DNA of 64,000 nt from contig NZ_CP017560.1 in assembly GCF_001753205.1 (NCBI RefSeq), forward strand, positions 1,302,001 to 1,366,000, read 5' to 3'. The position numbers were made by a program, and so were the translations under genes. The notes under the pieces were generated by a model. That model had not been told where the DNA came from and did not search any database. It saw only the letters and a list, made by a program, of their open reading frames with translations. Shown one piece after another: positions 47,143-55,528 of the stretch (the stretch's first letter is position 1; every line of letters begins with the position of its first letter). Source of the DNA: Sporosarcina ureilytica. Lineage in GTDB: Bacteria > Bacillota > Bacilli > Bacillales_A > Planococcaceae.

Positions 47143-47545
47143 GAAACAAAGATTTAAAGGAAAGCTGAGGAAGCTAACAAGTCGGAAACGACCTGGAACT
47201 TTCTTAGAAATCATCACGAAGATAAACCAAACAACAACCGGTTGGATTAACTATTATGGGATTGCGAATATGAAATCCTTTATTGAAACAACTCAACAAT
47301 GGTTAAATCATAGATTAAGACAATTGATATGGAAAAGGTGGAAGAAAATTAGGACAAGGTATACGATGCTTCGTAAATATGACATTGACCATGAAGATGC
47401 GAAGAAACTAGCTAATACCCGAAAAGGTTACTGGCGTATATCCAGAAATGCGATTATCCATCGTGCCATAACAAAAGAAAGACTCACGAAGTGGGGATTA
47501 AAAGATATGTCCCAACTTTATGAGTCTAGATACTTAAAAGGTTGA
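47117..47545 (+). CDS. Group II intron maturase (domain X) part, -1 frame
   Basis: About 142 residues in the frame -1 relative to the reverse transcriptase: VGCRPSRSAKQRFKGKLRKLTSRKR, TTTGWINYYGIANMKSFIETTQQWLNHRLRQ (maturase X, group II intron-specific motif), and the end MSQLYESRYLKG. It has no good start or ribosome site of its own, so it would be made only by frameshifting from the upstream frame. No endonuclease domain follows. Confidence 0.8.
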   Translation, partial: VGCRPSRSAKQRFKGKLRKLTSRKRPGTFLEIITKINQTTTGWINYYGIANMKSFIETTQQWLNHRLRQLIWKRWKKIRTRYTMLRKYDIDHEDAKKLANTRKGYWRISRNAIIHRAITKERLTKWGLKDMSQLYESRYLKG

Positions 47546-47697
47546 ACCGCCGTATACGGAACCGTACGTACGGTGGTGTGAGAGGTCGGCTAATCAATTA
47601 ATGGTTAGCCTCCTACTCGATTTAAACATAACATAATGTTAATAATACTTTACACCATGTTAAGTTTACTGTACATTTACATTAGGAGGTGGCAAGT

Positions 47698-47913
47698 TTG
47701 TTAAGAAATCGTTTAAAAGAATTGAGAGCACGTCATAATTTCACGCAAATTGAATTGGCAAAGATTGTTGGGGTTACTCGGCAGACAATTGGATTTATTG
47801 AAAAAGGGGAATTTTCACCGTCAGTTACATTAGCTTTAAAACTTGCCCGTGCTTTGGAATGCGATATCAATGAATTATTTTGGTTGGAAGGGGAGGAAGG
47901 AAATGAAAAATGA
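47698..47913 (+). CDS. XRE-family helix-turn-helix regulator
   Basis: 71-residue regulator that is almost only a helix-turn-helix: LRNRLKELRARHNFTQIELAKIVGVTRQTIGFIEKGEFSPSV, ending LECDINELFWLEGEEGNEK, a common pattern for YozG-like one-domain regulators of membrane protein operons. I chose TTG 47698 (AGGAGGTG 6 nt upstream) over GTG 47689, which overlaps that site. A possible promoter TTTACA-17-TACATT lies at about 47650-47678, just downstream of the intron end. The next gene overlaps by 11 bases. Confidence 0.88.
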   Translation: MLRNRLKELRARHNFTQIELAKIVGVTRQTIGFIEKGEFSPSVTLALKLARALECDINELFWLEGEEGNEK

Positions 47914-48409
47914 TATGCGTGTCACATTGCCGCTTTGGCAAATGGCGGCTATTGCCTTATTAATGGTTATTACGATTACGATGGGTTTAGCGACAAAAGT
48001 GACGAACTTTACAAATGATCGTTTAGAATTTGAAATAACATTTGGAAGTTATCTTGGGGGGATTTTCGCATGTGCAATGGTTGCATTCCTAATTTTCTTT
48101 GTCTTGTTCTTAATCAACATTCAAAAACATAACAAAAGGTTTCCCGACAAGAAAATAAATACTTTTACGTTTAAACCTCAGGAATATATTGAAGACGATG
48201 AGTGGTTCGATGAAATGACGAAACGTGCAACGAAGAAAGTTTATTCATATTATTCATGGACGTTGCCATTGCTTGTAGGATTTTCCTTGGGTGGATTTTT
48301 AGGTAGAACTGTCATTTTGGTTGGGATTTTGCTAATCGCGATGGGACAATATTGGATTTATTACTCAACGATGAGAAAAATGTTAAAGAGTGCGGAGGAA
48401 GATGAATGA
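47903..48409 (+). CDS. Four-helix membrane protein of unknown function
   Basis: 168 residues from ATG 47903 (GGGGAGGAAGG upstream). Two N-terminal helices (MAAIALLMVITITMGLA; YLGGIFACAMVAFLIFFVLF), a charged cytosolic loop with EYIEDDEWFDEMTKRATKKVY, and two C-terminal helices (LPLLVGFSLGGFLG; ILVGILLIAMGQYW). Such proteins are often paired with a one-domain XRE regulator. Overlaps the regulator by 11 bases and the next gene by 4 bases, so the three are one operon. I do not recognise a named family. Confidence 0.75.
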   Translation: MKNDMRVTLPLWQMAAIALLMVITITMGLATKVTNFTNDRLEFEITFGSYLGGIFACAMVAFLIFFVLFLINIQKHNKRFPDKKINTFTFKPQEYIEDDEWFDEMTKRATKKVYSYYSWTLPLLVGFSLGGFLGRTVILVGILLIAMGQYWIYYSTMRKMLKSAEEDE

Positions 48410-48864
48410 TTGAATATTTATTAGTTTTTTTAGGAGCTGCGATTCCCTGGTTAGAAATTGCCCTTGTGATTCCTTTGGGAATCATTAGTGGGCTTTCACC
48501 ATTTTGGGTAATGGTCACCGCGTTTACCGGTAATTTACTGACAGTATTGCTCGTGATTATTGGTTTTCAAAGAGTAAAAGAGTGGGTTGAAAGCAGAAGA
48601 AAGAACAGTAAAAAAGAGCCGTCCAAAAGAACAGAACGAGGCAAACGAATTTGGAATAAATACGGAATGCCAGGCGTAGCCCTCCTCGGTCCGTTTGTAA
48701 TTGGAACACATATTTCCGCATTTATCGGATTGTTATTCGGAGCAAATAAAGCAAATGTAACATTTTGGATGGTTGTCAGCATCGCACTTTGGACACTTGT
48801 TTTTGGTATTCTTACAGCAATGGGCTTTGATTTTTTTGTTGTCAGGAACGCCAGTGCAAATTAA
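48406..48864 (+). CDS. Small multidrug export family protein (PF06695-like)
   Basis: 152-residue membrane protein with the family pattern: N-terminal PWLEIALVIPLGIISGLSP, a basic loop (ESRRKNSKKEPSKRTERGKRIWNKYGMPG), then LLGPFVIGTHISAFIGLLFGANK and a final helix. The family name rests on weak functional evidence; transport substrate is unknown and a DedA/VTT-like lipid role is possible. Start ATG overlaps the previous stop as ATGA. Last gene of the XRE operon. Confidence 0.82.
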   Translation: MIEYLLVFLGAAIPWLEIALVIPLGIISGLSPFWVMVTAFTGNLLTVLLVIIGFQRVKEWVESRRKNSKKEPSKRTERGKRIWNKYGMPGVALLGPFVIGTHISAFIGLLFGANKANVTFWMVVSIALWTLVFGILTAMGFDFFVVRNASAN

Positions 48865-48923
48865 TGGAGGATCCGAGTATCGCTAAAGAAAACCGCTTTA
48901 TTAGCAGAAGGTTCTAGAATCAT

Positions 48924-48956
48924 AAAAGCCGCCCAATTCATTTAGGCGGCTTTTCG
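48924..48956 (+). terminator. Terminator after the XRE operon
   Basis: AAAAGCCGCC pairs perfectly with GGCGGCTTTT around an 11-nt loop; the symmetrical A/T flanks could also serve sspI from the other strand. Confidence 0.88.
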
Positions 48957-49000
48957 TATGATGGGGGCCCCTTTTTACAAGGAATTCATTTGAACCGTTT

Positions 49001-49213
49001 TTAGCTCGCTGCAAATACTTGGGCTAATTCATCAGCCATTTTTGCTTTTTCTTGCTCGCCTGCATGGTTCCAAAGTTTTTCGAAAAACACGCCTAGTCCT
49101 GGTAGTAAGTGTTCCTCTCCACGTTGAATTGCATCTTCGACGACATTACGAACTTGTTCTGCTGAGTTATTAGTCATATTCGTAGTAATGGCATCTCGTA
49201 TTTGAAAATTCAT
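49001..49213 (-). CDS. sspI: Small acid-soluble spore protein SspI
   Basis: 70-residue minor spore protein, made in the forespore under sigma-G in B. subtilis. Recognised by IRDAITTNMTNNSAEQVRNVVEDAIQRGEEHLLPGLGVFFEKLW, of which DAIQ-GEE-LPGLGVxFE is the family core. AGGAGG lies before the ATG. As in B. subtilis it is beside and divergent from ysgA. It is direct evidence of sporulation. Confidence 0.93.
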   Translation of the reverse strand: MNFQIRDAITTNMTNNSAEQVRNVVEDAIQRGEEHLLPGLGVFFEKLWNHAGEQEKAKMADELAQVFAAS

Positions 49214-49304
49214 CTTATCATCCTCCTAATATCATTTTGGACAGATTTATCGCCAACTATACCGACTTTTGGTACACTTAAAAGAAAAAGGCGGTACGCT
49301 TTAC

Positions 49305-50069
49305 ATGAAACGAATCGAATCAATTCAAAATGCACTCGTGAAACATTGGAAAAAACTTGTTCAGACTCGAAAAGAACGTGATAAATCAAAGGAGTTTATC
49401 GTAGAAGGTTTTCATCTAGTGGAAGAGGCATTGAAAACTGAAAATGCTGTATTGACATTAATGAAGCGAGAAGATGTCGAACTCCCGGAAAACTGGAATA
49501 TAGAAAATGTTGTTGTGAATGAAATAACAAGAGCAGTTGCAAAGGAAATTTCGGAAACGGAGCAATCTCAAGGCGTTTATGCGCATTGTCGTCAACCGGA
49601 ATATACAGAAGCCTCTTATAGAAATTGGAAAAAGCTTCTGTTTATCGATGCAGTGCAAGATCCAGGAAATGTAGGCACAATGATTCGAACAGCCGACGCT
49701 GCCGGAATGTCCGCTGTGATTATAGGAAAAGGCTCAGCGGATCCATTTAATCCGAAGACAGTTCGTTCTGCACAAGGTTCTCATTTCAATATTCCAGTAG
49801 TGAGAGGAGATTTAACGGAATGGATTCAAAAAGCAAAAGAAAATGACATTAAAGTCATTGGCACAAGCTTGGAAGAGTCTGTTTTATATAAAGAGGTACA
49901 ACCGAGTGGAAAATTTGCACTGATTGTTGGAAACGAGGGCAGTGGGATGAGTCCAGAACTCCTCGCACAAACAGATACAAATGTCAGAATTCCAATTCAC
50001 GGAAAAGCAGAATCTTTAAACGTTGCTGTCGCGACGGGCATTCTTCTATATGCATATTCGGAAGAATAA
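49305..50069 (+). CDS. SpoU (TrmH)-family RNA 2'-O-methyltransferase, YsgA-like
   Basis: SPOUT-fold methyltransferase of 254 residues from ATG 49305. N-terminal substrate-binding domain (IESIQNALVKHWKKLVQTRKERDKSKEFIVEGFHLVEEAL), then the knotted catalytic domain with motif 1 LLFIDAVQDPGNVGTMIRTADAAGM, motif 2 FALIVGNEGSGMSPEL and motif 3 VRIPIHGKAESLNVAVATGILLY. Target nucleotide unknown, probably 23S rRNA. Sits between sspI and pheST as in B. subtilis. Confidence 0.92.
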   Translation: MKRIESIQNALVKHWKKLVQTRKERDKSKEFIVEGFHLVEEALKTENAVLTLMKREDVELPENWNIENVVVNEITRAVAKEISETEQSQGVYAHCRQPEYTEASYRNWKKLLFIDAVQDPGNVGTMIRTADAAGMSAVIIGKGSADPFNPKTVRSAQGSHFNIPVVRGDLTEWIQKAKENDIKVIGTSLEESVLYKEVQPSGKFALIVGNEGSGMSPELLAQTDTNVRIPIHGKAESLNVAVATGILLYAYSEE

Positions 50070-50139
50070 GTGGGCAGAATGTTGAAGGACAAAGAATTAT
50101 CGGGTATACTAACTGTATATTGTTTATAAAAGCAATGAT

Positions 50140-50430
50140 TGGGAAAAGTTGATGATAGAAAAGTCGTCAGGAAGTTTGCACCTTGACTGAAAGTGCAAAT
50201 CGATTTTGTTTATTAATGTTCACCCCATGAGCTGCCGCCAGGACTAGAAAGAATTCTATAAAGGCGCGCCGGCACCGGACCGTTATGCCGATATTTGAGT
50301 GATTACACGATGACAAAAGTACAATTTGTGTACTTAATTGTATGACTAATAAATTGTCGTCAATGTGTAATAATCAGGGTGGTACCGCGAAGAAAATATC
50401 CTCGTCCCTTTTATAGGGACGTTTTTTTGT
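50140..50430 (+). promoter_or_regulatory. Phenylalanine T-box leader of pheST
   Basis: T-box CAGGGTGGTACCGCG at 50375-50389, candidate specifier TTC (Phe) at 50219-50221 in ATGTTCACCCC, stem I features before it, and terminator CGTCCC-TTTTAT-AGGGACG plus seven T at about 50403-50427. Uncharged tRNA-Phe would allow read-through. Confidence 0.93.
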
Positions 50431-50511
50431 GCTTAATTTAGAAGAGGCTTTTCTGAAATTGATCCAATTAACCACTCGCTAAGATTCTAAAATTCGAAAG
50501 GAGAATAAGAA

Positions 50512-51549
50512 ATGGAAGAACGATTAAATGAATTGAAAGAAGAAGTACTTGCTAAAATTCAAGAGGCTAGTAACACAAAAGCTTTAAATGATGTCCGTGT
50601 TGCTTATTTAGGGCGAAAAGGTCCGATTACTGACTTATTAAAGGGAATGGGGAAATTACCACCTGAAGAACGTCCAAAAATGGGCGCACTTGTGAATGTC
50701 ATCCGTGAATCAGTAACAGAAGTTTTAGAAGCACGCATGGCTAAGCTCGAAGAAGAAGCAATTAATGCACAGCTAGAAAAAGAGTCGATTGACGTGACAC
50801 TTCCAGGGCGTCCTATAAAAACAGGAAATCATCACCCGCTTACACGTGTTGTAGAAGAAATTGAAGATTTCTTTTTAAGCATGGGGTATGAAATTGCAGA
50901 GGGACCAGAAGTTGAAAAGGATTATTATAACTTCGAAGCACTTAATTTACCGAAAGGGCATCCAGCTCGCGATATGCAAGACTCTTTCTATATTTCTGAA
51001 GAGATTCTCTTACGTACACATACATCACCTGTTCAAGCGCGCACGATGGAAGTGAAAAAAGGAGAACCTATTAAAGTCATCTGTCCAGGAAAAGTTTATC
51101 GCCGGGATAGTGATGATGCGACGCACTCTCATCAATTTACGCAAATTGAAGGACTCGTTGTTGGTGAAAACATTCGCATGAGTGATTTGAAAGGAACACT
51201 TTCTTTATTTGCAAAAGAAATGTTTGGCAACGACCGTGAGATTCGTCTACGTCCAAGTTTCTTCCCGTTCACAGAACCGTCTGTTGAAATGGATATTTCC
51301 TGCTTTAAATGTGGTGGAGATGGATGTAATGTTTGTAAGAAGACAGGCTGGATTGAAATCTTAGGTGCTGGTATGGTTCATCCGAATGTTTTAGAAATGG
51401 CTGGCTATGATTCTTCAGTTATGACTGGCTTTGCATTTGGGATGGGACCTGAACGAATTGCGATGTTGAAATATGGTGTAGAAGACATTCGTCATTTCTA
51501 CACGAATGACGTAAGGTTTATTTCACAATTTCACCGGACAGAAGCATAA
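50512..51549 (+). CDS. pheS: Phenylalanyl-tRNA synthetase alpha subunit
   Basis: Catalytic alpha chain of the (alpha beta)2 class II synthetase. 345 residues: N-terminal coiled coil (about 1-90), then motif 1 around [24 protein letters not shown], motif 2 region [25 protein letters not shown], and motif 3 [17 protein letters not shown]. Zinc-like Cys cluster [26 protein letters not shown] before ATG; pheT starts 12 bases later. Confidence 0.97.
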   Translation: MEERLNELKEEVLAKIQEASNTKALNDVRVAYLGRKGPITDLLKGMGKLPPEERPKMGALVNVIRESVTEVLEARMAKLEEEAINAQLEKESIDVTLPGRPIKTGNHHPLTRVVEEIEDFFLSMGYEIAEGPEVEKDYYNFEALNLPKGHPARDMQDSFYISEEILLRTHTSPVQARTMEVKKGEPIKVICPGKVYRRDSDDATHSHQFTQIEGLVVGENIRMSDLKGTLSLFAKEMFGNDREIRLRPSFFPFTEPSVEMDISCFKCGGDGCNVCKKTGWIEILGAGMVHPNVLEMAGYDSSVMTGFAFGMGPERIAMLKYGVEDIRHFYTNDVRFISQFHRTEA

Positions 51550-51561
51550 GGAGGAAGTTAA

Positions 51562-53973
51562 ATGTTAGTTTCAACAAAATGGCTAAAAGAGTATGTCAAT
51601 ATAGATGAAATTCCAGTTGAAGAACTGGCAGAAATAATTACGCGCTCAGGAATTGAAGTAGACGGACTAATTGACCGTTCACAAGGCATGACAAATGTGG
51701 TTGTGGGGCATGTCTTAGAATGTTCAAAACATCCTGAAGCAGATAAATTAAGCATTTGTCAAGTGGATGTAGGAGAAGAAACTACACAAATTATTTGTGG
51801 AGCGCCAAACGTTACAGCAGGACAAAAAGTGATCGTAGCTCGTCCAGGTGCTGTCTTACCAGGTGATTTTAAGATTAAAAAAGCAAAACTTCGCGGAGAA
51901 GAATCGAATGGAATGATTTGTTCACTTCAAGAACTAGCAATTGAAGGTAAACTTGTGCCCAAAGAGTATGCGGAAGGAATTTACGTGCTACCTGAAGATG
52001 CAGTCGTTGGTTCAAATGCGTTAGAATTATTAGATCTAAATGATACAGTGCTTGAATTTGATTTGACGCCGAATCGTTCTGATGCTTTGAGTATGCTAGG
52101 TGTTGCATATGAAGTGGCAGCAATTTTATCACAAGAAGTGAAGCTTCCGGAAATTAATTACGAAACGTCTTCAGAAAAAGCTGAGGAGCTTTTAAAGCTA
52201 CGTATTGATGCAAAAGAAGAAAATCCGATGTATGTTGCAAAGGTCATTAAGAATGTCAAGATTGCTGAATCACCATTATGGCTTCAAAATCGTCTTATTG
52301 CGTCAGGCATCCGTCCACATAATAACGTAGTCGATGTCACGAACTATATTTTATTGGAATATGGCCAACCTCTTCACGCATTCGACTATGACCGTTTAGA
52401 GACGGGGGAAATCGTCGTACGTCTTGCGAATGAAGGAGAAAAAATTACGACGCTTGACGAAACAGAACGTACGTTAAAATCACATCAACTTGTGATTACA
52501 AACGGTCAAGAACCTGTTGCAATTGCTGGTGTAATGGGTGGCGCAAATTCAGAAGTACATGACGGAACGACAACGGTAGTTATTGAATCTGCTTACTTCC
52601 AACCGGCGACTGTCCGTCGTACTTCGAAAGAACACGGTTTACACAGTGATGCAAGTACACGATTTGAAAAGGGCGTTGACCCAGAACGTGTAGAAGCGGC
52701 GGCAGAACGTGCTGCACAACTGATTGCTGAATTAGCTGGTGGAGACGTACTAGAAGGTTCAGTAGTGATTGATGAACTGGATAAAACACCAGTTCAAATT
52801 ACGATATCACCTGACTATATTAACAATCGACTTGGGATGAAAATTTCTCTTGAAGAGATGATGTCAATTTTAAATCGTTTGAAATTTGGTGTAGAAGCCA
52901 TCAACGGAAAACTTGTGATTGATGCACCGACGCGCAGACAAGATATCCGCATTAAAGAAGACATTATCGAAGAAATTGCAAGAATGTATGGCTATGATCA
53001 TATTCCAATGACATTGCCAGTAACTGAATCAACGCCGGGTGGACTGACACCTTACCAAGAAAAACGCAGAACAGTCAAAGCATTCCTAGAAGGTGCTGGT
53101 CTTTATGAATCCCTGACGTATTCATTGACATCTGAAAAGTCAGCGCATAAATACGCACTGGAAACAGCGCCGACAACTAAACTGTTAATGCCAATTAGTG
53201 AAGAACGTAGTGTCTTACGACAAAGTATTATTCCACATTTATTAGAAGTCGCAACATACAATGTCGCACGCCGAAATGATTCTGTAGCGCTATATGAAAT
53301 TAGTTCAGTATTCCTTGATGAAGAAGAAGACGGATTGCCGAAAGAAGTTGCGCATGTCGCTGCGGTTATGACTGGAAAATGGGTAGACCATGCTTGGCAA
53401 GCTGAAACGAAAAAAGTTGATTTCTTCGTGCTAAAAGGAATTGTCGAAGGCATGATGGAAAAGCTTGGGTTAACGGAAGGGCTCTCATTCGAAACTGCAG
53501 TGCTTGATGGTATGCATCCTGGACGTACGGCGAATATTTACTTAAATAACAAACGCATCGGTTTCCTTGGTCAATTACATCCTACTGTACAAAACGACCG
53601 TGACTTAAAAGATACGTATGTTATGGAAATGAATTTTGATAAGATTTTATCGTTGGATGTGGGTGAACTTCTATATACGCCAGTTCCGCGTTTCCCATCT
53701 ATTACGAGAGATATTGCATTAGTCGTTTCAAGTGAAACATCAGCAAGTACACTTGAAAGAGTGATTCAACGTGCAGGTGGTAAATTGCTGAAAAACGTGA
53801 AGCTGTTTGATTTGTATGAAGGGGATAATGTTGAGAGTGGTAAGAAATCTATTGCATTCTCTTTAACTTATCAAGATCCAGAAAGAACGTTAACTGATGA
53901 AGAGGTAGTCAAGGCACATGACAAAGTACTCGCAGCCCTCACATCAGAAGCGGGCGCTTTATTAAGAGGATAA
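51562..53973 (+). CDS. pheT: Phenylalanyl-tRNA synthetase beta subunit
   Basis: Editing and tRNA-binding beta chain, 803 residues. N-terminal tRNA-binding OB domain (VVGHVLECSKHPEADKLSICQVDVG), B3/B4 editing domain (about 210-400; NNVVDVTNYILLEYGQPLHAFD), B5 domain, catalytic-like domain, and C-terminal ferredoxin-fold anticodon-binding domain (PRFPSITRDIALVVSSE...). Ribosome site AAGGAGG. Cotranscribed with pheS, ended by a terminator. Confidence 0.97.
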   Translation: MLVSTKWLKEYVNIDEIPVEELAEIITRSGIEVDGLIDRSQGMTNVVVGHVLECSKHPEADKLSICQVDVGEETTQIICGAPNVTAGQKVIVARPGAVLPGDFKIKKAKLRGEESNGMICSLQELAIEGKLVPKEYAEGIYVLPEDAVVGSNALELLDLNDTVLEFDLTPNRSDALSMLGVAYEVAAILSQEVKLPEINYETSSEKAEELLKLRIDAKEENPMYVAKVIKNVKIAESPLWLQNRLIASGIRPHNNVVDVTNYILLEYGQPLHAFDYDRLETGEIVVRLANEGEKITTLDETERTLKSHQLVITNGQEPVAIAGVMGGANSEVHDGTTTVVIESAYFQPATVRRTSKEHGLHSDASTRFEKGVDPERVEAAAERAAQLIAELAGGDVLEGSVVIDELDKTPVQITISPDYINNRLGMKISLEEMMSILNRLKFGVEAINGKLVIDAPTRRQDIRIKEDIIEEIARMYGYDHIPMTLPVTESTPGGLTPYQEKRRTVKAFLEGAGLYESLTYSLTSEKSAHKYALETAPTTKLLMPISEERSVLRQSIIPHLLEVATYNVARRNDSVALYEISSVFLDEEEDGLPKEVAHVAAVMTGKWVDHAWQAETKKVDFFVLKGIVEGMMEKLGLTEGLSFETAVLDGMHPGRTANIYLNNKRIGFLGQLHPTVQNDRDLKDTYVMEMNFDKILSLDVGELLYTPVPRFPSITRDIALVVSSETSASTLERVIQRAGGKLLKNVKLFDLYEGDNVESGKKSIAFSLTYQDPERTLTDEEVVKAHDKVLAALTSEAGALLRG

Positions 53974-53986
53974 TCAAGATAACTAA

Positions 53987-54026
53987 AACGAACCGTCCCA
54001 TATGACAAGGGGCGGTTCGTTTTTTG
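53987..54026 (+). terminator. Terminator after pheST
   Basis: ACGAACCGTCCC pairs with GGGCGGTTCGT (one bulge), followed by TTTTTT. Confidence 0.92.
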
Positions 54027-54033
54027 TAAGTGT

Positions 54034-54109
54034 CAGTCACCCATCCAAACATTCATGTTAGTTGAAATAAACATGGATTTTTAAACATTCGCGTTTGTTT
54101 GGGTGACTG
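54034..54109. repeat. Inverted repeat downstream of the ger operon
   Basis: CAGTCACCC (54034-54042) and its perfect complement GGGTGACTG (54101-54109) flank about 58 bases with further partial pairing (CCAAACA with TGTTTGG; CATGTT with AACATG). It could terminate the minus-strand ger operon, though a clear T-run is missing. Confidence 0.55.
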
Positions 54110-54125
54110 GTACTTTTATCACATG

Positions 54126-54284
54126 TCATTTCTTTAAAACCAAAACTAGTAACGCTGGAATACAGAACGCCATAAATGCAATGAAAACACTTGCGAATTT
54201 ATTCTTCTCTTGCCAAGTCGAGTGTGCAAGGTCAAAAGTAAAATACATGATATATAAGGAAATACCGATAAGAAGAAACTTCAA
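54126..54284 (-). CDS. Small two-helix protein closing the ger operon
   Basis: 52-residue frame from TTG (54284), 5 bases after the gerC stop, with GGAAAGG about 10 nt upstream inside gerC. Sequence MKFLLIGISLYIMYFTFDLA, a short polar loop HSTWQEKNKFAS, and VFIAFMAFCIPALLVLVLKK give two membrane helices. Some ger operons encode a small two-helix D subunit that modulates the receptor; position and topology fit, but length is short and homology is unproven. A forward-strand frame covers the same bases but has no ribosome site. Confidence 0.6.
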   Translation of the reverse strand: MKFLLIGISLYIMYFTFDLAHSTWQEKNKFASVFIAFMAFCIPALLVLVLKK

Positions 54285-54289
54285 TTCAA

Positions 54290-55528
54290 TCAGTCCTTTC
54301 CTTTGTCTTTAATCACTTCAGGCTTTATTTGAGGGCCTAGACTTTCGATAATTACATCAAATTCTACGTGTACGATTGCATTTGCATATTTTTCTACCCA
54401 ATTATATTTGTAATATTCATCAATCGTCCAAAATTGTTGACGTGCGTTTAAATACCACGAAAAAGGTTCACTACGAAATTCTTCTTGTGTTTTTTTGATA
54501 AGGTCCATCGCGCTTTTTTCTAAATCCTCTTTAATGGCCTGTTTTAGCTTTTGTTGGTTCCTTAAGTTTGTTGTGTAATTTGCTAAACTATTATTTGAAA
54601 AAACTTGTACTTTCACTGGAACAGTAACATTTACTTTAGGCAAGTCAGTTTTAAGATCGAGTTTCACTTTTGTCTTCCCGTTCATCATAATTTGGACAGA
54701 GATTCGATAGTCGTCATTAATGGGGTCAGGGAATGATTGGGTGATAAAGTGAGAAAGTGATTTTGTTCTTAGAAATAGGGCCATTCGCGTTTCTTCGCCT
54801 GTTAATACGCCGACCATTTTCCCGTTTTTGAAAACTGCCGCCCCTATCATTTGCACAGGGTCTCCAGACTTTTGGGGAATTTGTCCTGCAATATAGTCGT
54901 CCTCATTCCACTTTAGTTTTTCATTTTTATCAGCTGTTGCGTAGTTCGCCAGGAATAATTCGCCAGACATTCGCTGAAAATAACGATTTAAATCAGAAAT
55001 AGGGACCAATCCCGTGTTTATCCATCTTTGCTCCATATAAAAGTAATATTTATGTGGACGTGTTTCAAGCTCGGGTTTATTCGCTTGAATAAATTCTTGT
55101 GCTTTTTCTTTACTTACAATTAGAGAGTTTTCTAACCTCATTTGTGGGTCAAACATCGCGGAAGCAATCGTATGATGAAACAGTTCATTTTTTGCTAACT
55201 TTTCTCCTACAATAATCGTTTTTAAATGGTCGAAGTTTAATTCTCTAGTGATCACACTATTTGCTAACTCTTTTGCTGACAATAAATCAGATGTTGTAAA
55301 GGTTACAATATCACTAGCCGGTTCGTTTGGTGCTTCTCCTGCGGATGATGAACCAACTTGCGGGTTGGCAATTTGAAAGGTGACGTCAATCAAGCGTTCG
55401 TCATCTTCATTTATATCAAGCCCAATCACAACTACATATGCATACTGTTCAAGTTCGAGTTTATCCCCACAACTTGAAAGAAGGAGAACAGAAAATAGAC
55501 TAAGCAGTAGCGTTATTCGTTTCTTTAT
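54290..55528 (-). CDS. Germinant receptor subunit C (lipoprotein, GerAC family)
   Basis: Lipoprotein subunit of a GerA-type nutrient receptor. The frame includes a full lipoprotein signal, KKRITLLLSLFSVLLLSSC, upstream of any ATG/GTG/TTG; the only sensible start is ATA at 55528, with GGAGAGGAGGAG just before it, inside the end of the B-subunit gene. That gives 412 residues with lipobox LSSC. A GTG at 55429 would remove the signal and the conserved YAYVVVIGLDI start of the mature protein. C-terminal domain has WYLNARQQFWTIDEYYKYNW and VEFDVIIESLGP. Overlaps gerB by 29 bases, so translation is likely coupled. Confidence 0.88.
   Translation of the reverse strand: MKKRITLLLSLFSVLLLSSCGDKLELEQYAYVVVIGLDINEDDERLIDVTFQIANPQVGSSSAGEAPNEPASDIVTFTTSDLLSAKELANSVITRELNFDHLKTIIVGEKLAKNELFHHTIASAMFDPQMRLENSLIVSKEKAQEFIQANKPELETRPHKYYFYMEQRWINTGLVPISDLNRYFQRMSGELFLANYATADKNEKLKWNEDDYIAGQIPQKSGDPVQMIGAAVFKNGKMVGVLTGEETRMALFLRTKSLSHFITQSFPDPINDDYRISVQIMMNGKTKVKLDLKTDLPKVNVTVPVKVQVFSNNSLANYTTNLRNQQKLKQAIKEDLEKSAMDLIKKTQEEFRSEPFSWYLNARQQFWTIDEYYKYNWVEKYANAIVHVEFDVIIESLGPQIKPEVIKDKGKD

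Larger units (their letters stand above)
45735..47621 (+). mobile_element. Group II intron
   Basis: About 1887 bp. The 5' end GTGTGCCCGGCATGG is the group II GUGYG start. The 3' end has a domain V hairpin (about 47544-47580, AACCGCCGTATACGG...CCGTACGTACGGTGGT) and a domain VI stem (GGTCGGCTAA...TTAGCCTCC) ending CTACTCGAT. An internal reverse transcriptase/maturase lacks an HNH endonuclease. The intron sits just behind a terminator hairpin, an insertion habit known for class C introns, but I cannot fix the class from sequence alone. Only the 650-base 5' ribozyme part lacks genes. Confidence 0.9.

Noticed and set aside
54103-54312. 69-residue forward frame beside the ger operon
   Set aside because: Starts inside the inverted repeat without a ribosome site; the minus-strand two-helix frame over the same bases is more protein-like and better placed.
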